From Thermomonospora catenispora (GTDB lineage: Bacteria > Actinomycetota > Actinomycetes > Streptosporangiales > Streptosporangiaceae), in NCBI RefSeq assembly GCF_006363815.1, contig NZ_RRYT01000021.1:18572-82571 (forward strand): a stretch of 64,000 nt of DNA, given 5' to 3'. A program made the translations under genes and the position numbers. Of this stretch, positions 30,625 to 38,995 are shown in pieces. The notes under the pieces are model-generated. The model was not told the DNA's origin. It searched no databases and saw only the letters and a list, made by a program, of their open reading frames with translations. Numbering within the stretch: the stretch's first letter is position 1; the number at the start of each line of letters is the position of its first letter.

Positions 30625-30778
30625 GGCATACCTCCGTGACCGTCTGAGTGCCACCCCCATACCCACGGAGGCCGCGGCCAGTCCCGCGCCGAGATATGCG
30701 TGCGCGAGCACCCCTTCGGATGCGCTAATCTGGTTCCGCCGCGGTGCGAGGGAGACCTTCCACCGGGCAGAGCGTCGA

Positions 30779-30854
30779 TCCCGCGTAGCTCAATTGGCAG
30801 AGCAGCCGGCTGTTAACCGGCAGGTTATTGGTTCGAGTCCAATCGCGGGAGCCA
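30779..30854 (+). tRNA. tRNA-Asn (GTT)
   Basis: Full cloverleaf: acceptor TCCCGCG (30779-30785) pairs with CGCGGGA (30844-30850); D-arm AGCTCAATTGGCAGAGC; anticodon stem CCGGC/ACCGG-type with loop CTGTTAA giving anticodon GTT; T-arm with GTTCGAGTC. Discriminator G at 30851, with CCA encoded at 30852-30854. Confidence 0.97.
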
Positions 30855-30878
30855 GGTCGAGCACTGTGAAGACGCAGG

Positions 30879-30914
30879 TCAGGCCCCGTCCGGACGATCC
30901 GGAGCGGGGCCTGA
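30879..30914 (+). terminator. Hairpin after tRNA-Asn
   Basis: Arms 30879-30894 and 30898-30914 (TCAGGCCCCG/CGGGGCCTGA outer, TCCGGA/TCCGGA inner) with a 3-base loop and a single bulged G. No U-tract. The 180 bases that follow hold nothing else I can support. Confidence 0.6.
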
Positions 30915-31093
30915 GCCGTCTCTGCCCGACTAACTGCCTGACGAGGACCCGGGCCGGGGACGGCCCGAGCCACGCTCGTCGCGGCGTCCTCCGGAACCGG
31001 CCGGAGGGAATCGGCCGCCGGCATCGGCGCCGTTCCCGGGGTTCTGCGACGGGGCTTTGCGCCATGCGGGCACGCCGGCCCCGCGGCGGCCGC

Positions 31094-31360
31094 TCAGCGG
31101 CGCTCGGGGCCGTCGCGCAGCGGGTCGTAGAGGATCGCGACGGGGGCGCTCCAGGTGAACCGGTCCGCCCGGTCCGCGCGCTCCGCGGAGCGGCCCTCGT
31201 CGGGCTCCTCGTGCTCCCGTGCGGAGTCGGCGCGTTCGGTCGCTTCGCCGGGCCGGCCTCCGGCGCCGGGGGCGGGCCCGTTCACATCGTGATGGTCGTG
31301 CGGTCGTCGTTCCATGAGGGTTCCATGAGGGCCTTTCGAGCGGTTCGCCGGGCCGAGCAT
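31094..31360 (-). CDS. Small hypothetical protein
   Basis: Possible 88-residue gene (or 73 residues from the internal ATG at 31315). The body is acidic/basic and low-complexity (HDHHDVNGP, EATERADSAREHEEPDE) and ends with the more structured DRFTWSAPVAILYDPLRDG. No family recognised, no signal or membrane segment, and no good ribosome site for either start. The structured tail and its placement make it more credible than the other short frames here, but it may not be a gene. Confidence 0.4.
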   Translation of the reverse strand: MLGPANRSKGPHGTLMERRPHDHHDVNGPAPGAGGRPGEATERADSAREHEEPDEGRSAERADRADRFTWSAPVAILYDPLRDGPERR

Positions 31361-31420
31361 AGCGCCGGCGACGCGGTCGGGTCGGGCGGCGGGCCGTGCC
31401 GCCGCGACGGGCTCGGCGGC

Positions 31421-32389
31421 TCAGGCGCCGGCGGCGGACTGCGCGGCCCGGTACCGCGACGGTGGGATGCCGTAGCGGGCGACGAACGCCTGGCGGAGCG
31501 TCTCGGCCGTTCCGAAACCGCAGCGGGACGCCACGGCGGCCATCGGCAGGGTGGTGGTGGCCAGCAGGTGCGCGGCGGCCTCGACGCGGGCTCGGCGCAC
31601 GAGACGGCCGGGCGTCTGCCCCAGATGCTTGAGGAACAAGCGGGTCAGATGACGTTCGCTGACGCCCGCGCGGGCGGCGAGCGCGGTCGTGGACAGGTCC
31701 TCGCCCAGATGCGCGGTGATGTGGTCGACCAGCCTTCTGACCAGTTCGTCGGCCGGCGGCGGCGCGCTGGTGAACATGCTCATCTGCGCCTGGTTGCCCG
31801 GCCGCTGCAGATAGGTCACCAGATAGCGGGCCACGCTGCGGGCCAGGGCGGCGCCGTGGTCCTCCTCCACGAAGGCCAGGGTGAGGTCCAGGGCGCTGGT
31901 GACGCCGGCCGCGGTGCACAGCTCCCCGTCCCGGATGAAGATCGGGTCCGGGTCGACGACGACCTCGGGATGGCGGGAGGCCAGGCTCGACGCCCACCCC
32001 CAGTGGGTGGTCACCCGCCGGCCGTTCAGGAGGCCGGCGGCGGCCAGGACGCTCGCCCCGGTGCACACCGAGGCGATCCGGCGGCTCTCCCGGGCCAGCC
32101 TGTGGACGTGGGCGACGAGCGAGGAGTCGGCGGCGGCCCTCTCGTGCCCGATCCCTCCCGACACGATGAGGGTGTCGAACGGACCGGTGACCCGTTCGAG
32201 GGACTCGTGGGCCAGGAGCGTCATCCCGGCGCCGCAGGTGACGGGGCGGCCTCCCGGGCTGGCCAGGCGCACCCGGTAGGCGGGGTCGGCGCCGTGCAGG
32301 TTGGTGATCTCCAGGGTCGAGGTGATGCACGCGATGTCGAGCAGCTCCGCCGCGTCGTAGCCGACCACGAGCACACGCCGTTCGGTCAT
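31421..32389 (-). CDS. GlxA-family transcriptional regulator (DJ-1/PfpI + AraC HTH)
   Basis: A 322-residue regulator with an N-terminal DJ-1/PfpI-like sensor domain (about 1-175: VLVVGYDAAELLDIACITST, DTLIVSGGIGHERAA, then RIASVCTGASVLAAAGLL with the class Cys) and C-terminal AraC/XylS double helix-turn-helix (about 215-320: TTALAARAGVSERHLTRLFL then MAAVASRCGFGTAETLRQAF). Proteins of this type sense small metabolites and often regulate detoxification or amine/sugar catabolism. Start ATG 32389 has GGAGG five bases upstream. No obvious target gene adjoins on the same strand; the divergent membrane gene at 32530 is a candidate. Confidence 0.92.
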   Translation of the reverse strand: MTERRVLVVGYDAAELLDIACITSTLEITNLHGADPAYRVRLASPGGRPVTCGAGMTLLAHESLERVTGPFDTLIVSGGIGHERAAADSSLVAHVHRLARESRRIASVCTGASVLAAAGLLNGRRVTTHWGWASSLASRHPEVVVDPDPIFIRDGELCTAAGVTSALDLTLAFVEEDHGAALARSVARYLVTYLQRPGNQAQMSMFTSAPPPADELVRRLVDHITAHLGEDLSTTALAARAGVSERHLTRLFLKHLGQTPGRLVRRARVEAAAHLLATTTLPMAAVASRCGFGTAETLRQAFVARYGIPPSRYRAAQSAAGA

Positions 32390-32529
32390 CGAAACCTCCA
32401 GGGGACCCCGTCCGGCGGCGGAGGGCGCCCAGGGGCGAGCCTATGTCCTCAGGACGGGTCTCCCAAGTTTCCCGACCGGTGCATCGCCCCGCCCGCCCTC
32501 TCGGGCGCCTGCGGAGGCACGGTGGGCTC

Positions 32530-32952
32530 ATGACCCGAACCGCATCGGCTCTCCGCTCCCGCCCGTGGGTCCGGTTCGCCGGGCACTACGTCGAGATGGT
32601 CGTCGCGATGTTCGCCGGGATGGGCGCGGGGAGCCTGATCTTCGCGGCCGTCGGGCTGAAACCGTCCTTCGAGCGGAGCCCTGAGCCCGCCTTCCTGCTG
32701 ATGGCGTTCACCATGTCCGTGGGCATGGTCGTGCTCATGCGCCTGCGCGGCCACCGCTGGCCGGCCGTCCTGGAGATGTGCGGCGCCATGTTCGCCCCCG
32801 CGCCGCCGCTGCTGCCGTTGCTGTGGCTGGGCGTCATCGACGGCGCGACTCTGATGGTCGTCGCGCACGCGGTGATGTTCCCCCTCATGTTCGCCGTGAT
32901 GCTTCGGCGCCGCGCCGAGTACACCCGACACCCCCACCGAGGGGCCCGCTGA
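32530..32952 (+). CDS. Small four-helix integral membrane protein
   Basis: A 140-residue membrane protein with hydrophobic segments at about 20-42 (GHYVEMVVAMFAGMGAGSLI), 55-72 (AFLLMAFTMSVGMVVLMRL), 80-105 and 108-126 (GATLMVVAHAVMFPLMFAVM). It is unusually Met-rich. A His-Tyr-Val-Glu-Met opening and MRLRGHRWPAVLEMCGAMF are seen in actinobacterial hypotheticals annotated as flagellar-biosynthesis-like or membrane proteins of unknown role. ATG 32530 starts the first conserved segment. Divergent from the GlxA-type regulator across 140 bases, so may be controlled by it (inference). Confidence 0.75.
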   Translation: MTRTASALRSRPWVRFAGHYVEMVVAMFAGMGAGSLIFAAVGLKPSFERSPEPAFLLMAFTMSVGMVVLMRLRGHRWPAVLEMCGAMFAPAPPLLPLLWLGVIDGATLMVVAHAVMFPLMFAVMLRRRAEYTRHPHRGAR

Positions 32953-33126
32953 CGTCCGGCGCGCCCGGAGCGGGGGCGGCGCGTTCGGGGGCGGCGTCGC
33001 GATTCGCCTCGCTCCTCGCGCGGTAGGGCAAGATCGGCTGCAGATCGTCCCGGCGTGGTGGAACGGTGGCTCGTCCGGCGGCACGCCACCTGCCCCCTGT
33101 CCCGCTTCGCGGGGATCCGACCGTTT

Positions 33127-33144
33127 CCCCGCCGAAGGGCGGGG
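33127..33144 (+). promoter_or_regulatory. Leader hairpin just before the cupin gene
   Basis: CCCCGCC-gaag-GGCGGGG ends eight bases before the GGAGG ribosome site (33152-33156). It could terminate upstream transcription or modulate translation of the cupin gene. Confidence 0.4.
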
Positions 33145-33161
33145 TCATCATGGAGGTTCTC

Positions 33162-33641
33162 ATGACCTATCCCGATCCGCGTTATTTCGGTGACGGCGGG
33201 GAGGTCAGTGCGGTGTACCGGCCGGACGGCAGCGTGGCCGAACTGATCTATCCGAACGGGACCAAGGTGCACTACCTGTCGACCGGGGCCACGACCGGCG
33301 GTCTGTTCGGGCTCTACCGGTACGAGATGAGCGCGGAGCCCGGCGGCCCCGGCCCGCACTTCCACCGGACGCTGGCCGAGTCGTTCTACATCCTGTCCGG
33401 GTCGGTCCGCATCTACAACGGCGAACGCTGGATCGACACCCGGCCGGGCGACTACGTGCACGTGCCGATCGGCGGCATCCACGGGTTCCGCAACGACTCG
33501 GGGGAACCGGCGTCGATGCTGCTGCACTTCGCGCCCGGGGCGCCCCGCGAGGGCTACTTCGAGGGGCTGATCGAGCTCGCGGACGCCGGCGAGGAGGAGC
33601 GCGCCGAGTTCTACCGCAAGCACGACAACCACTGGATCTGA
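33162..33641 (+). CDS. Cupin-domain protein
   Basis: Small double-stranded beta-helix (cupin) protein, 159 residues, cytoplasmic. Motif 1 is GPHFHRTLAESFYILSGSVR with metal ligands His, His and Glu, and motif 2 PGDYVHVPIGGIHGFRND carries the final His, so it can bind a metal. Function cannot be assigned; similar proteins act as isomerases, dioxygenases or sugar/quercetin binders. The ATG at 33162 is chosen because GGAGG lies five bases upstream; another ATG at 33150 overlaps that ribosome site and is unlikely. It converges with the SMP-30 gene 19 bases away. Confidence 0.85.
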   Translation: MTYPDPRYFGDGGEVSAVYRPDGSVAELIYPNGTKVHYLSTGATTGGLFGLYRYEMSAEPGGPGPHFHRTLAESFYILSGSVRIYNGERWIDTRPGDYVHVPIGGIHGFRNDSGEPASMLLHFAPGAPREGYFEGLIELADAGEEERAEFYRKHDNHWI

Positions 33642-33660
33642 TCGCGGCCGCCGGGTCCGC

Positions 33661-34503
33661 TCAGCCCGCGAACGGGACGCCGGGGAGCCCCTCCCCGGCG
33701 TCCGGGACGACCAGGACGGCCCCGTTGGGGGCGGGGGCGTCGGGCGGCAGGTCCACCGTCGCGGTGGTGACGTACAGGTCGCGCAGATCCGGGCCGCCGA
33801 ACGCGCAGGCGGTGGTCAGCGGAGCGGGCAGCTCGATGGTGCGGTCCAGCCTCCCCGCCGGGGTGTAGCGCAGGATCCGGCCGCCGTCCCACAGGGCGAC
33901 CCACACGCAGCCGAGGGCGTCCACGGTCAGCCCGTCCGGCCATCCCGGAGCGGGCACGTGGACGAAGACGCGGCGGTTGCGGATCGCGGGGCCGTCGCAG
34001 TCGAACACGTCGATGCGCCGGGTCGGGGTGTCGACGTAGTACATCAGACGGCCGTCCGGGCTCCAGCCGATGCCGTTGCTGACCGTCACCCCCGTGACGA
34101 CGGTCGCGGCCGCGCCGTCCGGGGCGATGCGGCGCAGGACCCCGTCGGGGGCGGACTGGTCCTCGCGCATCGTCCCGGCCCACAGCGCCCCGTCCGGGGC
34201 CACCGCGGCGTCGTTGCCCCGCACGCCCTCCCGGGGGAACGTCGCCAGCCAGCGGAACGTCCCGTCCTCCTCGTACAGGCCCACGCCGTCGCGCAGATTG
34301 ACCACCAGGCCGCCGGCGGCGCGCGGTTTGGCCGCGCCCACGGGTTGCGGGGTGCGCAGCACGGTGTCGGCGCCGGTGACCGGATCGTAGGCGTGGACCT
34401 CGCAGGAGGGGATGTCCACCCACAGCAGGCGACCGGTGTCCGGATCCCAGGTGGGGCCTTCGCCCAGCACGGCGCGTCCGGGCACGGCGATCTCATACGG
34501 CAT
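33661..34503 (-). CDS. SMP-30/gluconolactonase/LRE family protein
   Basis: Six-bladed beta-propeller lactonase of 280 residues, likely hydrolysing an aldonolactone such as gluconolactone. Metal-ligand positions of the family are visible: Glu in AVLGEGPTWDPDT near residue 15, Asn in VSNGIGWSPDGRLMYY, and Asp in GWPDGLTVDALGCVWVA. The RGNDAAVAPDGALWAGTM segment is also typical. No signal peptide, so cytoplasmic. No sugar-acid operon surrounds it; the neighbours are a cupin gene (convergent) and a LysE-type exporter (divergent). Confidence 0.9.
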   Translation of the reverse strand: MPYEIAVPGRAVLGEGPTWDPDTGRLLWVDIPSCEVHAYDPVTGADTVLRTPQPVGAAKPRAAGGLVVNLRDGVGLYEEDGTFRWLATFPREGVRGNDAAVAPDGALWAGTMREDQSAPDGVLRRIAPDGAAATVVTGVTVSNGIGWSPDGRLMYYVDTPTRRIDVFDCDGPAIRNRRVFVHVPAPGWPDGLTVDALGCVWVALWDGGRILRYTPAGRLDRTIELPAPLTTACAFGGPDLRDLYVTTATVDLPPDAPAPNGAVLVVPDAGEGLPGVPFAG

Positions 34504-34693
34504 GTCCGCTCACCAAGGCTCGGGGAGTCGCTTGACGGGTCGTCGAACCGCCGAGCAAGCGTAGAACGTCACGGCCGCAGACGCCCGCTCCGGACGCAAT
34601 GGACCATGCGGGCGAGACGGGATTGGATCTGTTCCGTGGACCAAGACGGCCGACAGGGTGAAGGGGGCGCACATCCGTGAGAGGGAGGCATGC

Positions 34694-35308
34694 ATGAGCG
34701 TCGCTTTCCTGGTGACCACGCTGATCGTGGTGGCGACCCCCGGCACCGGGGTGGTCTACACGCTGGCGGCGGGCCTGTCGCGGGGCCGTCGGGCGAGCCT
34801 CGTCGCCGCGTTCGGCTGCACCCTCGGCACCGTCCCGCACATGGTCGCGACGATCACCGGGGTGGCGGCGGTGCTGCACGCCAGCGCCACCGCCTTCCAG
34901 GGCCTGAAGCTTCTGGGGATCGGCTATCTGCTGTTCATGGCCTGGACGATGCTCCGCGACCGGAGCGACCTGCTGACGGGACACGGCGGTGCCGAGCACG
35001 TCCCGGCGGTCCGGGTGATCGTGTCCGGGATCCTGATCAACCTGCTCAACCCCAAGCTGACGCTGTTCTTCTTCGCCTTCTTCCCGCAGTTCGTGCCGGC
35101 GGGGACGGCGGACCCGGTGGGGCGGATGCTGCTGCTGGGGGCGGTCTTCATGGCGGTCACCCTCGTGATCTTCTCCGCGTACGGGCTGCTCGCCGCCACC
35201 CTGCGGGAGCGGGTGATCTCCAGGCCGCGGGTGATGACCTGGATCCGCCGGACGTTCGCCGGGTCGTTCGTGGCGCTCGGCGCGCACCTGGCCACCGCCT
35301 CGCGCTGA
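34694..35308 (+). CDS. LysE/RhtB family exporter
   Basis: Six-helix amino-acid or metabolite exporter of 204 residues in the inner membrane. Characteristic pieces: the opening LVTTLIVVATPGTGVVYTLA with the family's ATPGP-like turn, GLSRGRRASLVAAFGCTLGT, LKLLGIGYLLFMAWTMLRD, and INLLNPKLTLFFFAFFPQFV. Substrate probably homoserine lactone-, threonine- or lysine-like, not assignable. ATG 34694 is decided by GGGAGG five bases upstream. It shares a 190-base divergent region with the SMP-30 gene. Confidence 0.92.
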   Translation: MSVAFLVTTLIVVATPGTGVVYTLAAGLSRGRRASLVAAFGCTLGTVPHMVATITGVAAVLHASATAFQGLKLLGIGYLLFMAWTMLRDRSDLLTGHGGAEHVPAVRVIVSGILINLLNPKLTLFFFAFFPQFVPAGTADPVGRMLLLGAVFMAVTLVIFSAYGLLAATLRERVISRPRVMTWIRRTFAGSFVALGAHLATASR

Positions 35309-35372
35309 CCGCCCGAGGCCCGATCGCCCGAGGCCGGACCGTCCGCCGCTCCGGGCCGCCCGTGCTCCGGAG

Positions 35373-35403
35373 TTGACCTCAAGCGTTGTCGAGGTTGAAG
35401 GCT
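35373..35403 (+). promoter_or_regulatory. SoxR/MerR-type promoter-operator
   Basis: -35 TTGACC (35373-35378), a dyad CCTCAAGCGTTGTCGAGG (35377-35394) resembling the SoxR box, and a -10-like AAGGCT (35398-35403) at the long 19-base spacing that MerR-family activators remodel. It lies just upstream of an NAD(P)H-quinone-oxidoreductase-type gene, the kind of target SoxR controls in streptomycetes. Confidence 0.55.
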
Positions 35404-35429
35404 GCTCCTGAGACGAAGGGAGCGCGCAG

Positions 35430-36395
35430 ATGAAGATCATCGAGGTCAGGGAGTTCGGCGGCCCGGAGACGCTGACGGTGAGCCGGGCCCCCGAGCCGGT
35501 GCCCGGACCGGGGGAGGCGGTGGTGGGCATGGTCGCCGTGGACACCCTGTTCGTCGACACCATGATCCGCTCAGGGCGGGCCCGGGACTTCTTCGCCGTC
35601 CGTCCCCCGTACGTGCCCGGCGGCGGCGGTGCCGGGCGGGTGCTGCGGGTCGGCGAGGGGGTCGACCCGCGCTGGGTGGGGCGGCGCGTCCTCACCTACA
35701 CCGGCGACCTGGGCGGTCACGGCGGCTCCGCCGAGCGGGTCGCGGTGCCCGCCCGCGGGCTGATCCCCGTTCCGGACGGCGTGGACCTGCGGGTCGCCGC
35801 CGCGCTGCTGCACGACGGCGTCACCGCCCTGGGCCTGCTCGAAGGGGTCGGGATCGGGCCGGGGGAGCGGGTGCTCATCGTGGGCGCGACCGGCGGTATG
35901 GGCGTCCTGCTCGTCCAGCTCGTCCGCGCCGCCGGAGCGCACGTCATCGCCGCGGCGCGCGGCGAGCGCAAGCTCGCCCTGGCCCGCGAGCTGGGGGCGG
36001 ACGAGGTCGTGGACTGCGCACGGGACGGCTGGACGAACGGGCTTGGCGAGGTGGACGTGGTCCTCGACGGCGTCGGCGGCGACGTCGGCCGCGCCGCGTT
36101 CGAGCTCGTGGCCCGCGGCGGACGATTCTCCGCCCACGGAACCCCCGCCGGCGGTTTCGCGACGGTGGACGCCGAGGAGGCCCGGCGGCGCGGCGTCACC
36201 CTGCGCGGCATCGCCGACCTGCGGTTCGACCTGGCCGAGCGGGTCCGGCTGGCCGCCGCCGCGCTCACCGAGGCCGCCGCCGGACGGCTCCGTCCGGTCA
36301 TCGGGCAGACGTTCCCGCTGGAGCGGGCGGCCGAGGCGCATGCGGCGATCGAGGCCCGCCGGGTCGTCGGCAAGACCCTGCTGCTCACCGGCTGA
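35430..36395 (+). CDS. Zinc-independent quinone oxidoreductase (MDR family)
   Basis: Medium-chain dehydrogenase/reductase of the quinone oxidoreductase (zeta-crystallin-like) group, 321 residues, NADPH-dependent. The N-terminal GroES-like domain begins MKIIEVREFGGPETLTVSRA; the Rossmann domain has VLIVGATGGMGVLLVQLVRA (AxxGxxG-type) followed by VIAAARGERKLALARELGAD. Structural zinc Cys residues are absent, as expected for this subgroup. C-terminal GQTFPLERAAEAHAAIEARR and VVGKTLLLTG complete the fold. Probably reduces quinones or enals under redox stress, consistent with the SoxR-like operator before it. Confidence 0.9.
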   Translation: MKIIEVREFGGPETLTVSRAPEPVPGPGEAVVGMVAVDTLFVDTMIRSGRARDFFAVRPPYVPGGGGAGRVLRVGEGVDPRWVGRRVLTYTGDLGGHGGSAERVAVPARGLIPVPDGVDLRVAAALLHDGVTALGLLEGVGIGPGERVLIVGATGGMGVLLVQLVRAAGAHVIAAARGERKLALARELGADEVVDCARDGWTNGLGEVDVVLDGVGGDVGRAAFELVARGGRFSAHGTPAGGFATVDAEEARRRGVTLRGIADLRFDLAERVRLAAAALTEAAAGRLRPVIGQTFPLERAAEAHAAIEARRVVGKTLLLTG

Positions 36396-36525
36396 TCCCC
36401 CGGCGCCCCCGCCGACGAGGGGCGAGACCCGCCGGGGGCGCGGACGCCGCCTGGGGCCGGAGGGGGCCGGGACACCGCATGACCGCCGCATCGGGCCGTT
36501 CCGGGAACGTTGCGGAATGTCGGGT

Positions 36526-36531
36526 TACCGT
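36526..36531 (+). promoter_or_regulatory. Leaderless-type -10 box before the histidine kinase
   Basis: TACCGT lies seven bases before the ATG at 36539, with no ribosome site. Confidence 0.45.
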
Positions 36532-36538
36532 GGCGCAC

Positions 36539-37738
36539 ATGGAGGTGGCGCTGGCGGTGGTCGCCACGGTCGTGGTGACCGGGCTGGTGGGCGTGGTGCC
36601 GTTGTGGCGGCGCCGGCGACGGGAGCTGGGCAGCCCGGTGGACCGGGCGACCTTCCAGACTTTGCACACCGCGTCGCTGGCGGCGCCGCCGCTGCGGGCC
36701 GGGCTGACCGAGCAGGCCGCGCAGAAGGCGGGACGGCACCTGCGCGAGCTGCTGGGGTCGGCGGCGATCGCCATCACCGACGGCGAGCGGGTGCTGACCT
36801 GGGACGGGGCGGGTGAGCACCACAAGGGCGCGGCGCTGGAGCACGCCGCCGGGCCGATGGCCGCCGGGCGGACCGAGGTGCTCGGGCCGGACGTGGTCGC
36901 GTGCGAGCGGCTGGACTGCGAGATCCGGCACGCGGTGGTGGTGCCGCTGACCACCGACGAGCGGGTGGTGGGGACGCTGGCCGCCTACGGGGCCGACGTG
37001 TCGGCGGGACTGGTGCGGGCCGCCGAGGAGGTCGGCCACTGGGTGGACGCCCAGCTCCAGCTCGCCGAGCTGGACAGGTCCCGGACGCTGCTGATGGAGG
37101 CCGAGGTGCGGGCGCTGCGGGCGCAGATCTCGCCGCACTTCATCTACAACTCCCTCACCACCATTGCCTCGTTCGTGCGCACCGACCCCGAGCGGGCGCG
37201 CGAGCTGCTGCTGGAGTTCGCCGACTTCACCCGCTACTCCTTCCGCCGGCACGGGGACTTCACCACGCTGGCCGAGGAGCTGCACTCCATCGACCGGTAC
37301 CTGCTGTTGCAGCGAGCCCGGTTCGGAGACCGGCTGCAGGTGACGCTGCGGATCGCGCCGGAGGTGCTGCCGGTGGCGATGCCGTTCCTGTGCCTGCAGC
37401 CGCTGGTGGAGAACGCGGTCCGGCACGGCCTGCAGGACCGGGCCGGCCCCGGCCACATCACGATCATCGCCGAGGACGCCGGCGCCGACGCGGTGATCAG
37501 CGTAGAGGACGACGGGGTCGGGATGGACCCCGACCGGCTGCGCGCCATCCTGGCGCACGGCGCGCCCGACGGGGAGTCCGGACCGGAGGCGGCCGGGATC
37601 GGCCTCGGCAACGTCGACGAGCGGCTGCGGCAGGTGTACGGCGACGAGTACGGGCTGCGGATCGAGACCGCGCCCGGGGCCGGGACGAAGGTGACGCTGC
37701 GGGTGCCCAAATATCGCCCCGGGGTGGCGGCTGTTTGA
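36539..37738 (+). CDS. LytS/YpdA-like sensor histidine kinase
   Basis: Membrane sensor kinase (399 residues): one N-terminal helix (ALAVVATVVVTGLVGVVPLW), a GAF-like input domain (about 60-175, including CEIRHAVVVPLTTDERVVGT), then the His-kinase domain of the LytS type: ISPHFIYNSLTTIASF carries the phosphorylated His, PLVENAVRHGL the N-box, and GIGLGNVDERLRQVYG the G-box. Pairs with the LytTR regulator 70 bases downstream. The full run kinase, LytTR regulator, small membrane protein and sodium:solute symporter suggests control of carboxylate uptake. ATG 36539 is preferred because of the leaderless box. Confidence 0.92.
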   Translation: MEVALAVVATVVVTGLVGVVPLWRRRRRELGSPVDRATFQTLHTASLAAPPLRAGLTEQAAQKAGRHLRELLGSAAIAITDGERVLTWDGAGEHHKGAALEHAAGPMAAGRTEVLGPDVVACERLDCEIRHAVVVPLTTDERVVGTLAAYGADVSAGLVRAAEEVGHWVDAQLQLAELDRSRTLLMEAEVRALRAQISPHFIYNSLTTIASFVRTDPERARELLLEFADFTRYSFRRHGDFTTLAEELHSIDRYLLLQRARFGDRLQVTLRIAPEVLPVAMPFLCLQPLVENAVRHGLQDRAGPGHITIIAEDAGADAVISVEDDGVGMDPDRLRAILAHGAPDGESGPEAAGIGLGNVDERLRQVYGDEYGLRIETAPGAGTKVTLRVPKYRPGVAAV

Positions 37739-37808
37739 CTTTTCCCGGTCGCATTCCGGACGCTTGGGGACGATCCCAACGTGAGCCGTCGCACATGAGG
37801 AGGCCCCG

Positions 37809-38579
37809 GTGGCCGGTCTGCGCGTCCTGGCGGTCGACGACGAGGCACCGGCGCTCGACGACCTGGCCTTCTGGTTGCGCGCCGACCCCCGCATCGAGGA
37901 GGTCGCGCTGGCTCGGGACGGCACCGCCGCGCTCCGGCAGGTGGACCGGGCGCTGGCCGAACGGCGGCCGATCGACGCGGTGTTCCTGGACATCCGGATG
38001 CCCGGGCTGGACGGGGTGGTGCTGGGCCGGCTGCTGGCCCAGTTCGCCCGGCCGCCGCGGATCGTGTACGTCACCGCCTACGAGGAGCACGCGGTCGACG
38101 CCTTCGAGATCAAGGCCGCCGACTACCTGCTCAAGCCGATCCGGCCGGAGCGGCTGGCCGAGGCCGTCCGCCGGGTGGCCGAGGAGACCGGCGGATCCGC
38201 AAAGGCGGCGGCCGATCGGCCCGCCGATCCCGTCCCCTCCCCGGACCTGGTGCCGGTGGAGCTGGCCGGGGTGACCCGGTTCGTGGCCGCCGCCGACGTG
38301 TGGTACGTCGAGGCGCAGGGCGACTACGCCCGGCTGCACACCCCCTCCGGCAGCCATCTGGTCCGCATTCCGCTGGCCGCGCTGGAGGAGCGCTGGCGGG
38401 CCGCCGGGTTCGTCCGCATCCACCGCCGCCACCTGGTGGCGCTGCGGCACATCGAGGAGCTGCGGCTGGAGTCGGGCCGCTGCACCGTCCGGGTCGGCGG
38501 CACCGAGCTGCCGGTCAGCCGCCGCCACACCCGCGAGCTCCGTGACCTGCTCGTCCGCAACGCCAGGAAGTCGCAGTGA
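37809..38579 (+). CDS. LytTR-family response regulator
   Basis: Response regulator of 256 residues partnering the upstream kinase. The receiver domain has the acidic pair Asp10/Asp11 (LAVDDEAPAL), phospho-acceptor Asp61 (AVFLDIRMPGLDGVV) and the Lys in YLLKPIRPERL. A Pro/Ala linker leads to a C-terminal LytTR DNA-binding domain (about 155-250) with YVEAQGDYARLHTPSGSHLV, FVRIHRRHLVALRHIEEL and ELPVSRRHTRELRDLL. LytTR proteins bind imperfect direct repeats; the likely target is the symporter downstream. GTG start with GGAGG about five bases upstream; stop overlaps the next gene. Confidence 0.93.
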   Translation: MAGLRVLAVDDEAPALDDLAFWLRADPRIEEVALARDGTAALRQVDRALAERRPIDAVFLDIRMPGLDGVVLGRLLAQFARPPRIVYVTAYEEHAVDAFEIKAADYLLKPIRPERLAEAVRRVAEETGGSAKAAADRPADPVPSPDLVPVELAGVTRFVAAADVWYVEAQGDYARLHTPSGSHLVRIPLAALEERWRAAGFVRIHRRHLVALRHIEELRLESGRCTVRVGGTELPVSRRHTRELRDLLVRNARKSQ

Positions 38580-38950
38580 GCGGCCGGCCCCAGCGCGTCC
38601 TGGTCACCAGCCCGCGCACCCGGGCGGCCCGCCGGCCGCGCCGGCCGGTGACCCGGGAGATCGACGAGCAGACCGGGCTGGGCGAGGTCTACATGCGCTC
38701 GCTGATCCGCTCCCAGCTGCGCCTGGGACTGACCGTGTGCACCGTGCTGGGCGTCCTGGTCGGCGGGCTGCCGCTGCTGTTCGGTCTGGTCCCCGAGCTG
38801 CGGGAGGCGCGCGTCGGCGGGCTGCCGCTGGCCTGGCTGCTGCTGGCGGGCCTGATCTATCCGATGTTCGTGCTGTGCGGCTGGTGGTACGTCCGCCAGG
38901 CCGAGCGCAACGAACGCGACTTCGCCGAGCTGGTGGACCGCGACAGATGA
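38576..38950 (+). CDS. Small two-helix membrane protein coupled to symporter
   Basis: A 124-residue protein with a very basic N-terminus (PRTRAARRPRRPVTREI) and two membrane helices (LGLTVCTVLGVLVGGLPLLF and PLAWLLLAGLIYPMFVLCGW), ending WWYVRQAERNERDFAELVDR. Size, topology and the place directly before a sodium:solute symporter gene make it a functional analogue of the DUF485 subunit that accompanies ActP/MctP. GTG start overlaps the response-regulator stop by four bases, tying it to the two-component system. Confidence 0.8.
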   Translation: MSGRPQRVLVTSPRTRAARRPRRPVTREIDEQTGLGEVYMRSLIRSQLRLGLTVCTVLGVLVGGLPLLFGLVPELREARVGGLPLAWLLLAGLIYPMFVLCGWWYVRQAERNERDFAELVDRDR

Positions 38951-38995
38951 CCGGCGGACGGGCGTGAGCGGTCGAGGAGCACGCGGAGCGAGGCC

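Noticed and set aside
30725..31024. A roughly 100-codon minus-strand frame across tRNA-Asn (contains RDWTRTNNLPVNSRLLCQLSY)
   Set aside because: It is the antisense of the tRNA itself; this peptide is a well-known spurious translation of tRNA-Asn loci.
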